A stretch of DNA of 64,000 bases from Bacteroides sp. (GTDB lineage Bacteria > Bacteroidota > Bacteroidia > Bacteroidales > Bacteroidaceae): positions 1-64,000 of the forward strand of contig JAMPDJ010000013.1 of assembly GCA_023665805.1 (NCBI GenBank), given 5' to 3'. Numbering within the stretch: position 1 is the first letter of the stretch; each line of letters starts with the position of its first letter. This document shows, piece after piece, positions 46,860 through 55,238 of the stretch. A program made the position numbers and the translations under genes. Under the pieces are notes generated by a model. The model was not told the origin of the DNA, made no database searches, and worked only from the letters and a program-made list of their open reading frames with translations.

Positions 46860-46905
46860 CAAAGTTACGATTAAGTGAGATGAAAAGCAAAGAATGGCAA
46901 AGTTA
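46860..46905 (-). promoter_or_regulatory. lpxB: lpxB promoter(s)
   Basis: Minus strand TTTG (46888-46891), 20 bp, TAACTTTG (46860-46867) fits the consensus well, but predicts a start about level with the lpxB ATG (46852). A second TAACTTTG (46898-46905) would give a ~40-base leader. Confidence 0.55.
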
Positions 46906-46958
46906 TTATTTGATTTTCACGAACGCAAGCAACCCGGACCGACAGGTCAGAGTTGCTA

Positions 46959-47164
46959 TTAAACCCGAATCGGTCATTAGAACGTCAATTTGTATAAATC
47001 ATCATGATTTATATTGCCTTTTCCTCCATTTTTGCCCTTCTCTTCGCCGTCTTGCTTCCCGTTTGGTCTTGCCATAGCTCGCTATGCCTTCGACAAAACG
47101 GTTGCAATACGCACGAACATAAAGGCAAAACGGATTGGAAATCTAATGACCGATTCGGGTTAAA
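46959..47164. repeat. Intact MITE-like element with TTAAA target duplication
   Basis: A 196-bp element (46964-47159) between TTAAA direct repeats (46959-46963 and 47160-47164). The ends are CCCGAATCGGTCATTAGA inverted. Same orientation as the 35.4-kb copy. It lies in the 755-bp gap between lpxB and the AraC gene. Confidence 0.85.
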
Positions 47165-47316
47165 CGAGACGAAAAGCAAAGAACGACGAAACGGGACACA
47201 CAACATAGACGACTGACATGGCAGTCCGACAACCACAGCAAAACACCGAACAAGAATATGTCCGGCACAGTCTACGGCATTCTACGGATTCGGTTCCGGT
47301 ATCATCAAAGGCACGA

Positions 47317-47370
47317 ATTCGCGAATACGAGGATATGAATTCGCGAATATGACGGTGCGAATTCACGAAT
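47317..47370. repeat. Triple palindrome cluster, 22-bp period (copy 3 of 3)
   Basis: ATTCrCGAAT occurs at 47317-47326, 47339-47348 and 47361-47370, centres exactly 22 bp apart. The second spacer shares the ending G.CGCGA-like sequence (GGTGCGA) with copies 1 and 2. The rest of the 46853-47607 gap shows only the MITE and the TACCTTTG box. Confidence 0.8.
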
Positions 47371-47607
47371 TCAAATGCCCGACAATACTGGACCCCAACG
47401 CCACTTCCCTACATACTCTACCGGAGCACTATGTGCGACACATGCATGACATCATTTTTACTGTCGCGCATATTTTGAATAAGAACAATGGCGACCGAGC
47501 GTCCATTTGTTCTGATTGCCATGTGGCCTGTTTTATTTTTCTATGCAAATGACAAAATAAACATGCAACCGAGGCACGAAACAAACACTTTTTCATACCT
47601 TTGTGGC

Positions 47608-48486
47608 ATGAAAACAATCAAACTTGACACCCCGGAGGCACAAAAGCTGACACTCGACTACAAAGACGACAACCTTGTGTTGCTGGACAACATACACCAA
47701 GTGGACAGTGCGCGAGAAACCATCAGGACGGAATTTTTCATGCTGATGATGGTGGAACAAGGACAGAGCAACGCCGTAATAAATCAAGAAGAGGTATTTC
47801 TGGAAAAAGGCGACATGCTCATCTGCACTCCCGGCAACATCATAAAGTCCGGCATGGTCAGCATCAACTTCCATTGCCGCATATTCCTGGCCACCCCGGC
47901 ATATGCCTACAATCTGCTCAAGGACACCCACGTGGGCACGCTGCGCTATCTGGCAAGGGACTCATGCATTTCCATACACCTTTCCCCAAGGGAGCAGAGT
48001 ATCGTCCAGAACTACTACACGCTCATCTCCGCCTACGGAACATTCCGCAACGACGAACTGAGGCAACAATGCGTCCATAAGATTCTGCAAGCATTCTCCT
48101 ACGCCGTGGTGGCTTTTCTCCTGGAACACGGATTCATACAGCAACCCGTCAAGTTCAGTGCCGCCGAAAGTCTCTTCCGCTCCTTTGCCCATCTCCTGCG
48201 CGAGCATCCCAGCGGACGCAGCGTGCAGTTCTATGCCGAGAAGCTGAACATCAGCCCCAAGTACTTCAACACCATTTGCAAGCAGGTTGCCGGCAGGACG
48301 GCCAGCAATCTCATCAACGAGGAACTGGTAAACCAGGCAAAAGTCATGCTCAAGGATCCCGACCTCAGCATAAAACAGATTGCATCCACACTGGGATTCA
48401 GCAACCAGTCGCACTTCGGCACATTCATCCGCAGGGAAACAGGAATGTCGCCCCAAGCCCTACGCAAGCAAAATCCGACAGACTGA
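47608..48486 (+). CDS. AraC family transcriptional regulator
   Basis: 292 aa from the Met at 47608; the frame upstream to 47488 looks non-coding. The N-terminal part (about 20-130) is a cupin-like sensor. The C-terminal AraC domain (about 190-292) has VQFYAEKLNISPKYFNTICK and IKQIASTLGFSNQSHFGTFI. A TACCTTTG box (47596-47603) lies only 5 bases upstream, which would make the message nearly leaderless. Targets unknown; the next gene is a lipoprotein 82 bp on. Confidence 0.88.
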   Translation: MKTIKLDTPEAQKLTLDYKDDNLVLLDNIHQVDSARETIRTEFFMLMMVEQGQSNAVINQEEVFLEKGDMLICTPGNIIKSGMVSINFHCRIFLATPAYAYNLLKDTHVGTLRYLARDSCISIHLSPREQSIVQNYYTLISAYGTFRNDELRQQCVHKILQAFSYAVVAFLLEHGFIQQPVKFSAAESLFRSFAHLLREHPSGRSVQFYAEKLNISPKYFNTICKQVAGRTASNLINEELVNQAKVMLKDPDLSIKQIASTLGFSNQSHFGTFIRRETGMSPQALRKQNPTD

Positions 48487-48568
48487 CACCAAAAACGCAC
48501 TCTCCCACCGCCCCGCCCATCCATGCAGTCGTATACATCATCATAAATATAAACGTACGCATACTCAC

Positions 48569-49120
48569 ATGACAAAGAAAACCATTACACGCATCCTGCC
48601 AACCGTCTTTGCCGTCTTTGCCATCATCACATCCTGTGCCAACGAGTACAAGGACATGAATCCCGGAGAGGTGAGACTGAGAGAAAACGACTACCGCAAC
48701 GATGACAGGTTGCAGCCCGTCACAGTCACGGCGGAACCTGACGCAGAGGGAGCCGGAAACATGCAACAGCAGCTCAGCTCCCTGGAAATGCGCACCCTGT
48801 GGCACTCCGTGGTGATAAATGCCGAGAAACTGCTGGAAAGCAACACCGAGAACGAGACAAACACATACGCCAGCCCCATGGAGGCGGAGGAGGCTTTCTT
48901 CCGATACATGGCACAGAGCATGGCCGTCCTGCAAGAGAAGTACCCGCAACAGTACCAGGCCGTCAAGGAAGAGTTCCAACGCGCCGACGTGCACGTCTTC
49001 GCACACTACATGTGGTGCACGCAGTCCGACGAGTATGTAAAACTGAAATTCCGCGCCACGCCCGCCATAGGACCGGACACCACGCCAGTCGAGGAACCCG
49101 ACACGCCTCAGGCTGAATGA
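48569..49120 (+). CDS. Small putative lipoprotein, function unknown
   Basis: 183 aa from the Met at 48569. The lipobox is AIITSC, with the Cys at residue 23. The mature part has an acidic start, a helical Gln/Met-rich middle (RNA-like motifs absent) and a Pro/Glu-rich tail (EEPDTPQAE). No domain recognised. It lies between the AraC gene and the frr promoter, in the same direction as both. Confidence 0.7.
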   Translation: MTKKTITRILPTVFAVFAIITSCANEYKDMNPGEVRLRENDYRNDDRLQPVTVTAEPDAEGAGNMQQQLSSLEMRTLWHSVVINAEKLLESNTENETNTYASPMEAEEAFFRYMAQSMAVLQEKYPQQYQAVKEEFQRADVHVFAHYMWCTQSDEYVKLKFRATPAIGPDTTPVEEPDTPQAE

Positions 49121-49201
49121 CATTTCGAGGCCGGAGCGGCAATTCCACGGCACCGGCACGCCGAATTTGCCCCCGAGCGGGTCACAAAAAACCATCTGTG
49201 C

Positions 49202-49232
49202 TTGCATTATTAAAAGAAAACACCTACATTTG
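49202..49232 (+). promoter_or_regulatory. frr: frr promoter
   Basis: TTG (49202-49204), 20 bp, TACATTTG (49225-49232), close to the Bacteroidetes consensus. The predicted start near 49239 gives a ~30-base leader. Confidence 0.65.
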
Positions 49233-49268
49233 CCCACACTTTATCAACAACCAAGGTATAATACACAC

Positions 49269-49829
49269 ATGATCGACGTAAAAGCTACCCTCGCCGAGGC
49301 CGAGGACAAAATGGAAGAGGCCGTGATGTATCTGGACGAAGCCCTGGCGCACATCCGTGCAGGCAAGGCCAACACGAAGATACTGGACGGAATACGCGTG
49401 GACAGTTACGGCAGCATGGTGCCCCTCAACAACGTGGCAAGCATCAACACTCCCGATGCCCGCACCATAGCCATCAAGCCATGGGACAAGAGCATGTTCC
49501 GCGCCATAGAAAAGGCCATCATGGACAGCGACGTGGGCATCACGCCCGATAACAACGGAGAAATCATACGCCTGGCCATACCGCCACTGACCGAGGAACG
49601 GCGCAAGCAACTGGCAAAACAGTGCGGCAAGGAGTGCGAGCAGGCAAAAGTGAGCATACGCAATGCCCGGCGCGATACCAACGACAAGCTCAAGAAAGCC
49701 ATAAAGGACGGCCTCTCGGAGGACTTGGAGAAAGATGCCGAGAACGACCTGCAGAAGATGCACGACAAGTACATCAAGAAGGTGGACGAACTCCTGGCCG
49801 ACAAGGAGAAAGAAATCATGACCGTCTGA
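49269..49829 (+). CDS. frr: Ribosome recycling factor
   Basis: 186 aa, the usual length. It splits post-termination ribosomes with EF-G. The family's long three-helix bundle and central beta sandwich are evident, with hallmark blocks [26 protein letters not shown]-like [10 protein letters not shown] and [11 protein letters not shown]. The start at 49269 aligns with the family; the open frame further up is not conserved. It overlaps rsgA by one base (TGATG). Confidence 0.96.
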   Translation: MIDVKATLAEAEDKMEEAVMYLDEALAHIRAGKANTKILDGIRVDSYGSMVPLNNVASINTPDARTIAIKPWDKSMFRAIEKAIMDSDVGITPDNNGEIIRLAIPPLTEERRKQLAKQCGKECEQAKVSIRNARRDTNDKLKKAIKDGLSEDLEKDAENDLQKMHDKYIKKVDELLADKEKEIMTV

Positions 49830-50848
49830 TGCAGGGCGTCGTCATAAAGAACACAGGAAGCTGGTATGTCGTCCGCATCATGGACGACAGCCGGCTTTTT
49901 CGCTGCAAGGTCAAGGGGAATTTCCGCCTCAAGGGCATACGCAGCACGAATCCCGTGGCCGTGGGGGACCATGTCCGTGTCCTGCCCACGGAGACAGGGG
50001 ACGAATCAGTGGGCATGATCACGGAAATACTTGACCGCCGCAACTACATCATACGCAAGGCATCCAACCTCTCCAAGCAAAGCCACATCATCGCGGCCAA
50101 CGTGGACCTGGCCGCCTTGGTGGTGACCCTGCGCCATCCCGAGACCAGCACCACATTCATAGACCGCTTCCTGGCTGGGGCGGAGGCCTATCGCGTACCA
50201 GTCATCATCATCTTCAACAAGGTGGACCTGCTGGACAAGGACGATTTGCGGCTGCTGAAACTCTTCTTCCGCCTCTACGAAGGTTTGGGGTATCCATGCT
50301 ATGGCATATCGGCCTTGCACGACGACATCCAGGCCTTGCACGACGGGGACACGGGGCAGGACGACGGCACAGGCCTGTGCTGCATATCGGCCTTGCACAG
50401 GATTCTCGCAGGCAAGACGACATTGTTCTCAGGCAACAGCGGTGTGGGCAAGAGTACGTTGCTCAACGCACTCATACCGGGACTGGACGTGCGCACCGCG
50501 GAAATCTCCGACACACACGATACAGGCACGCACACCACTACCTTCTCCGAAATGTTCGACCTCCCTCCCCTGCCCGGCACGGATGCCCCGGCAGGGCACA
50601 TCATAGACACCCCGGGCATCAAGGGGTTCGGCACCTTCGACATGGAACGTGAGGAGGTAGGACACTACTTCAGGGAGATCTTCGACATAGGCAGGAAATG
50701 CCGCTTTGGCAACTGTACCCACACACACGAACCCGGTTGCGCAGTGCTGGAGGCCTTGGAAGAACGGCACATAGCACAAAGCCGCTATCACAGCTACCTA
50801 TCCATGCTGGAGGACAAGGATGAGGACAAGTACCGCAGCAAGCTGTAG
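49829..50848 (+). CDS. rsgA: Ribosome small-subunit GTPase RsgA
   Basis: 339 aa from the ATG that overlaps the frr stop. An OB-fold comes first (about 5-75), then a circularly permuted GTPase: NKVDLL (G4) precedes the P-loop GNSGVGKST (about 205), and DTPGIKGFG (G3). The C-terminal zinc finger CRFGNCTHTHEPGC ends the protein. RsgA assists late 30S assembly. An insert rich in Asp/Gly (about 170-190) repeats CYGISALHDD-like segments (ISALHD, CCISALHR). Confidence 0.95.
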   Translation: MQGVVIKNTGSWYVVRIMDDSRLFRCKVKGNFRLKGIRSTNPVAVGDHVRVLPTETGDESVGMITEILDRRNYIIRKASNLSKQSHIIAANVDLAALVVTLRHPETSTTFIDRFLAGAEAYRVPVIIIFNKVDLLDKDDLRLLKLFFRLYEGLGYPCYGISALHDDIQALHDGDTGQDDGTGLCCISALHRILAGKTTLFSGNSGVGKSTLLNALIPGLDVRTAEISDTHDTGTHTTTFSEMFDLPPLPGTDAPAGHIIDTPGIKGFGTFDMEREEVGHYFREIFDIGRKCRFGNCTHTHEPGCAVLEALEERHIAQSRYHSYLSMLEDKDEDKYRSKL

Positions 50849-50973
50849 GCTTATCCTTGGACTTCATCCTGCCTTTTCTTGCCACGACATGCTCATGCAA
50901 GCTTGGCAATGCCCATCCGGATTAACGAAAACGTTCTTATCCATAGTATACACTCAATCAACAGCATTCACAC

Positions 50974-51885
50974 ATGAAGACAGTAATCATCGGCAGCGGA
51001 CCTGCCGGATACACGGCAGCCATATACGCCAGCCGCAGCGGCCTGGAGCCGGTCCTCTATGAGGGAAACCAACCCGGCGGACAGCTGACCCAAACCACCG
51101 AAATAGACAACTTCCCGGGTTATCCCGAGGGTACCACGGGCAATGAAATGATGGACGACCTTCGCGCGCAGGCCGAACGCCTTGGCACGGACATACGCAT
51201 GGGCGCGGTCACGGCTGTGGATTTTTCAACCGATGGCTCACGCCTGCATCGCCTGACCATAGACGACGGCACCACCATCGAGGCCGGAACGGTAATCATA
51301 TCCACAGGCGCGTCGGCCAAGTACCTGGGTCTGGAGGACGAGAAGAAGTATCAGGGCATGGGCGTGAGCGCATGCGCCACATGCGACGGTTTCTTCTACC
51401 GCAAGAAGACCGTGGCCGTAGTGGGCGGAGGCGACACCGCCTGCGAGGAAGCACAGTATCTGGCCGGACTGTGCAAGAAAGTATACATGATTGTCCGTCG
51501 CGACGTGTTGCGCGCGTCCGAGGCCATGCAAAAGAAGGTTACGGAGACCGATAACATAGAAATCCTGTGGAACACCCAGGTCAGTGGTCTGTATGGCACC
51601 GATGGCGTGGAGGGCGCGCACCTGTCCACCGGGCAGGACCTGCCCATAGACGGCCTTTTCCTTGCCATAGGCCACCATCCCAACAGTGACATTTTCCGTC
51701 ACGTGCTGGAGTGCGATGCCGAGGGCTACATCATGGTGAAACATCCCACCACCGCCACCAACATCCCGGGAGTCTTCGCCTGTGGAGATGTGGCCGACCC
51801 CATCTACCGGCAGGCAATAACCGCCGCAGGAAGCGGATGCCGTGCCGCCATGGACGCACGCAAATACCTGACGGAAAAAGAATAG
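50974..51885 (+). CDS. trxB: Thioredoxin reductase
   Basis: 303 aa. FAD-binding GSGPAGYTAA at residues 7-16, NADPH-binding GGGDTACEEA, and the redox CATC pair in SACATCDGFF (about 134). ACGDVADPIYRQ near the C-terminus contacts FAD. The enzyme passes electrons from NADPH to thioredoxin in the cytoplasm. It starts 125 bp after rsgA; no clear promoter box found. Confidence 0.96.
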   Translation: MKTVIIGSGPAGYTAAIYASRSGLEPVLYEGNQPGGQLTQTTEIDNFPGYPEGTTGNEMMDDLRAQAERLGTDIRMGAVTAVDFSTDGSRLHRLTIDDGTTIEAGTVIISTGASAKYLGLEDEKKYQGMGVSACATCDGFFYRKKTVAVVGGGDTACEEAQYLAGLCKKVYMIVRRDVLRASEAMQKKVTETDNIEILWNTQVSGLYGTDGVEGAHLSTGQDLPIDGLFLAIGHHPNSDIFRHVLECDAEGYIMVKHPTTATNIPGVFACGDVADPIYRQAITAAGSGCRAAMDARKYLTEKE

Positions 51886-52021
51886 GCAGGGCATAAGACA
51901 CGGAACACACACAACGGGCGTATGTCACCGCAGGAAGACGATGTCCGTTGTGAGCAATGTCGGCATGCCGTGGTCATATCATAGGAACGGTAACTGCCGT
52001 TGATGTGCAGGAACTTGCCTT

Positions 52022-52198
52022 TCAGGTTCCTGCACTATTGATGGCACCCTTGGTGGTCTGTGCCTCGGCCAGCAGGAGCGAGAATACGGTGGCAAACTGT
52101 TGCAGCAGCGCGTCCGGTGTGAAAGAGCCACAGAGAATCACGGCAATACCCTTGGCGTTGTTGTACAGACACTTAGGTAGAAAGATTCTCCTTGGATG
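52022..52198 (-). pseudogene. Remnant of a gene, C-terminal ~55 codons
   Basis: On the minus strand a frame reads YNNAKGIAVILCGSFT, then ALLQQFATVFSLLLAEAQTTKGA, ending at a stop at 52022. The composition is protein-like, but no start or N-terminus is visible upstream; the frame runs into the next gene's region. It resembles the tail of a larger protein that I cannot name. It fills part of the 322-bp gap 51886-52207. Confidence 0.4.
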
Positions 52199-52207
52199 AA
52201 AAAGAAA

Positions 52208-53062
52208 TCAAAATCTATAACCCATCCCTACCCTCAACTGGTGAAAAGGATAATCACGTACACCATATTGATAAGACACCAATGGCCTGATGTTTCCTTT
52301 CCTGCCTAACTTCCACACCGCATCAGCCCTTATCACCATAGGCTTGTCTCCATTGCCAATCCAGCCGGAATATCCTTGCCATGCGAACGAGCAATCAAAA
52401 GGCCCGGTGCACACCTTGGCCTTTAGCCCGTACATATATGCATCGTTCTGTATGCTCTTGGCCACTTGCCAACACAGGAATCCGGCATTGACCACAAAAC
52501 GCACTTCGCGCACAAATCCCTTTTTCAACTTAAGCGACTTGGCAACAGACGTATCGAAGAAATATCCGGGAGCATCGTAATATCGCGCATATTGTTCATT
52601 GTCTCCCGATGCAGTTATCAGTCCGACGCGCAAGGAAACATCAGGCATAATCCTCTTTTGCTTGAACAAATGTATGTCGGTAGTAACATAGACGTTTCCC
52701 ATGCCGCTACCTTTCATTTTCTGCTTGACTGAAGCCTAGTGGTCAATCGAAGCCGGAGTATTATAGTAAAATTCCACCACCGGCATCCACAGGGTAAGAT
52801 TCACACTTGGAGTGAAAAGCGGAATGTGTACTTTGGCATTAAGGTCGTGAGTCTTGTCCCCATAAAATCCTTTATAAAAGTCATACGACACTTCCACATA
52901 TAATCTGTCCGACACTGTGCCATCAAGCATTTCCGGCACAGGCAAAGCATTTGGGCCAAAATACAGCGGCGAAACCCTTATGTCATCATTGGCAGACGTA
53001 GGCATTGCAGACATAAACAGCAGCAACGTGAACGACAGCATTGTGTTTCTCATATTTCCCAA
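52208..53062 (-). pseudogene. Outer-membrane beta-barrel protein gene with in-frame amber codon
   Basis: Two open frames in the same reading frame (53062-52736 and 52717-52208) are separated by one TAG at 52736-52738. Reading across it gives one ~284-residue protein: signal peptide ending SANDD, then alternating beta strands rich in Tyr/Phe, ending in RVGMGYRF with a terminal Phe, as in outer-membrane barrels. A CAG-to-TAG change would explain the stop. As annotated it yields a 108-aa fragment; the 3' half (169 aa) starts at an internal Met and has no signal peptide. Probably a recent pseudogene or a sequencing error. Confidence 0.75.
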
Positions 53063-53214
53063 TTGAAAAAAGGGTATGGGGCGCTTTGTAGTTAAAAACG
53101 TCCCATAACCGCAAATTCATATGATATGATCTAAAACGAATCAATTTCGGCCATAGGCATCAGGATGAAATCCTTCGGTATGCACCACCGGCCGTACACC
53201 TTATTGATTGACTT

Positions 53215-53766
53215 TTAGTTGTGGGATGGTAGCCTTTTGATTGAACCGGAATACTTGAACGAAGTGGTAGTGCTGAAGGTGCCATCACCATCGTTTCCAT
53301 CCTTCTCGCCAACAAGATTCAATTCGTTGATGGTAATGGTGTATTTGCTTCCATTCTTGTTGATAACGAGGTCACCTGTCGGCCTTTCAACTTCGTCCTC
53401 TTCAAGATAGTAATCAAAGTTTTCTGTTTCCCAATCACTGTTAACCACCAATACCACATCATATTCTCCGCTTTTGAATGTTCCCAATGGTATGTCATTG
53501 CCATTTGACGGAACGTTTATTGCCAACATGGAGTATTTCTTTGGCATCTTCTCTGGTTTAGACATGTCGAAATTCGGGAACAATATCGCACAGTCAGTAC
53601 CTTCGTGTCCATAATAAGGCTGTTTGAACGTAACCTTCGTTTTTTCTACCACTATAGAGTTGTTTCCACTGGTACTGCCACCATTATCTCCATCTTCATT
53701 TGAACAACCACATAGCAGGCCGGCAGACAGCATCAATCCTGCAAGTAAAACTTTTTTATTCATCAT
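53215..53766 (-). CDS. Putative lipoprotein, function unknown
   Basis: 183 aa (start Met at 53766 or 53763). The lipobox is LLCGC, with Cys at about residue 21, followed by an Asp/Gly/Asn/Ser-rich linker. The rest is beta-rich with Tyr/Lys strands and looks like a single sandwich domain. No known domain recognised. It lies 152 bp upstream of the broken beta-barrel gene in the same direction and may be cotranscribed. Confidence 0.7.
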   Translation of the reverse strand: MMNKKVLLAGLMLSAGLLCGCSNEDGDNGGSTSGNNSIVVEKTKVTFKQPYYGHEGTDCAILFPNFDMSKPEKMPKKYSMLAINVPSNGNDIPLGTFKSGEYDVVLVVNSDWETENFDYYLEEDEVERPTGDLVINKNGSKYTITINELNLVGEKDGNDGDGTFSTTTSFKYSGSIKRLPSHN

Positions 53767-54555
53767 TTTTTAGTATTGGTTTGTTCAGTCCCCAAACAAA
53801 CATTTATATTAGTTAAAAGTCAAGAAGTGGAACTGTATTGCCCGACCGCCGAACACACCGCAGTGAACTTTTCTGCACTCTTGTTCATTTACAGGAAAGC
53901 GCAACACCTCTTATTGATTCATTACGTTCACAGAATTGTCCCTATAACCCTGATTTCGATTTATGGTAATTCAATAATTCATATATCTCAACTATTGAGT
54001 GAATCCTTTTTGCCTGTAACCGCTCACAGAAAAGTGGGCGGTTAGACATTTTGCCCTACCGACACGGATCAAGCAATCCGCGATGCAAAAGTATGAATTT
54101 TAGCTAATAACTACCCCCCCCCATTTTAACATAAATTTAACACATATGTCAACTGTATTCAAAACAACGCACAAGAAAAGGAAGTAGACGAGTTGTCACT
54201 CACCACTAAAGTATGAATTTTCTGTCTTGGTTTTCCTGCCTTTTCATGTTCCAGCAAATTATTTAAGACACCATTGACCCCGACTCTGCCTTGATACAAG
54301 ACGGAATCGGGGTCAATGTCATATAATACGGCACGCCTGGCAGCCATCTGCCAAAGCAGTGGTTAGAGCATCTGGCACACGAGCATAGAAGTCGGCACGT
54401 CCGCCGGTTCCCAAATAACGCCAAACCGCCAAGGATATATGGCAGTCATTCCCGTGACATTTGGATTATTTGTCGGCATAAAACACATGTGTGCCATCAT
54501 TAGGTTAAAACGAGTACACATGAACCTTTTTTGAGATACTATCCATCAGGAGGTA
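53767..54555. other. 789-bp intergenic region with C9 tract and inverted repeat
   Basis: No gene is supported. It has a nine-C run at 54114-54122, two copies of AAAGTATGAATTTT (54089 and 54207), and an inverted repeat ATTGACCCCGACTC (54273-54286) with GAATCGGGGTCAAT (54304-54317), which may be a terminator. At 54411-54496 is a diverged direct repeat of 59243-59327. Confidence 0.6.
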
Positions 54556-55221
54556 TTATTTGTTTACAATTTTACCATCTAACAAGTGAATTATGCGATT
54601 GGCATATCCGGCATCCCGTTCCGAATGTGTCACCATAATAATCGTAGCGCCCTGTTTATTAAGCCGCTGAAGTTGCGACATCACTTCGGTACCATTTACC
54701 GAGTCCAAGTTGCCTGTCGGTTCATCAGCCAGAATCAAAGGACAATCCGTAACTATCGCGCGAGCAATGGCTACCCGTTGTTGCTGTCCTCCTGACAATT
54801 GTTGCGGGAAATGTCTGGCACGATGAACGATATTCATTTGCTCCAATGCCTCCATTACTTTTTGTGCTCGGTCCTGTTTCCCGATACCGGAATAGACCAA
54901 TGGCAATTCCACGTTTTCGAATACGGTCAATTCGTCTATCAGATTAAAACTTTGAAATACAAAACCGATATTCCTCTTTCTGAAATCGCTTAACTGGCTC
55001 TCACTCATTTTGGTCATTTCATGCTCGCCAATAAAGTATCTGCCCGAAGTAGGTGTATCCAAAGTCCCCAATATATTCAGCAATGTGGATTTTCCACATC
55101 CTGATGGTCCCATGATAGCGACAAATTCACCCTGCGCTATTTCAAAACTTACATTATTCAATGCCCTGGTCCGCACGTCTTCTGTCGTGAAGACCATGGA
55201 AAGATTCTCTATCTTAATCAT
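54556..55221 (-). CDS. LolD/MacB-type ABC transporter ATPase
   Basis: 221 aa, a lone nucleotide-binding domain. Walker [10 protein letters not shown] (about 38), signature LSGGQQQR, Walker [13 protein letters not shown] and H-loop VTHSERD. It belongs to the LolD/MacB/FtsE class that drives mechanotransmission by FtsX-type permeases, not substrate pumping through the membrane. The downstream end of a three-gene leftward operon; the permease ends 17 bp before its start. Confidence 0.93.
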   Translation of the reverse strand: MIKIENLSMVFTTEDVRTRALNNVSFEIAQGEFVAIMGPSGCGKSTLLNILGTLDTPTSGRYFIGEHEMTKMSESQLSDFRKRNIGFVFQSFNLIDELTVFENVELPLVYSGIGKQDRAQKVMEALEQMNIVHRARHFPQQLSGGQQQRVAIARAIVTDCPLILADEPTGNLDSVNGTEVMSQLQRLNKQGATIIMVTHSERDAGYANRIIHLLDGKIVNK

Positions 55222-55238
55222 ATTATCAAGTATTTGAC

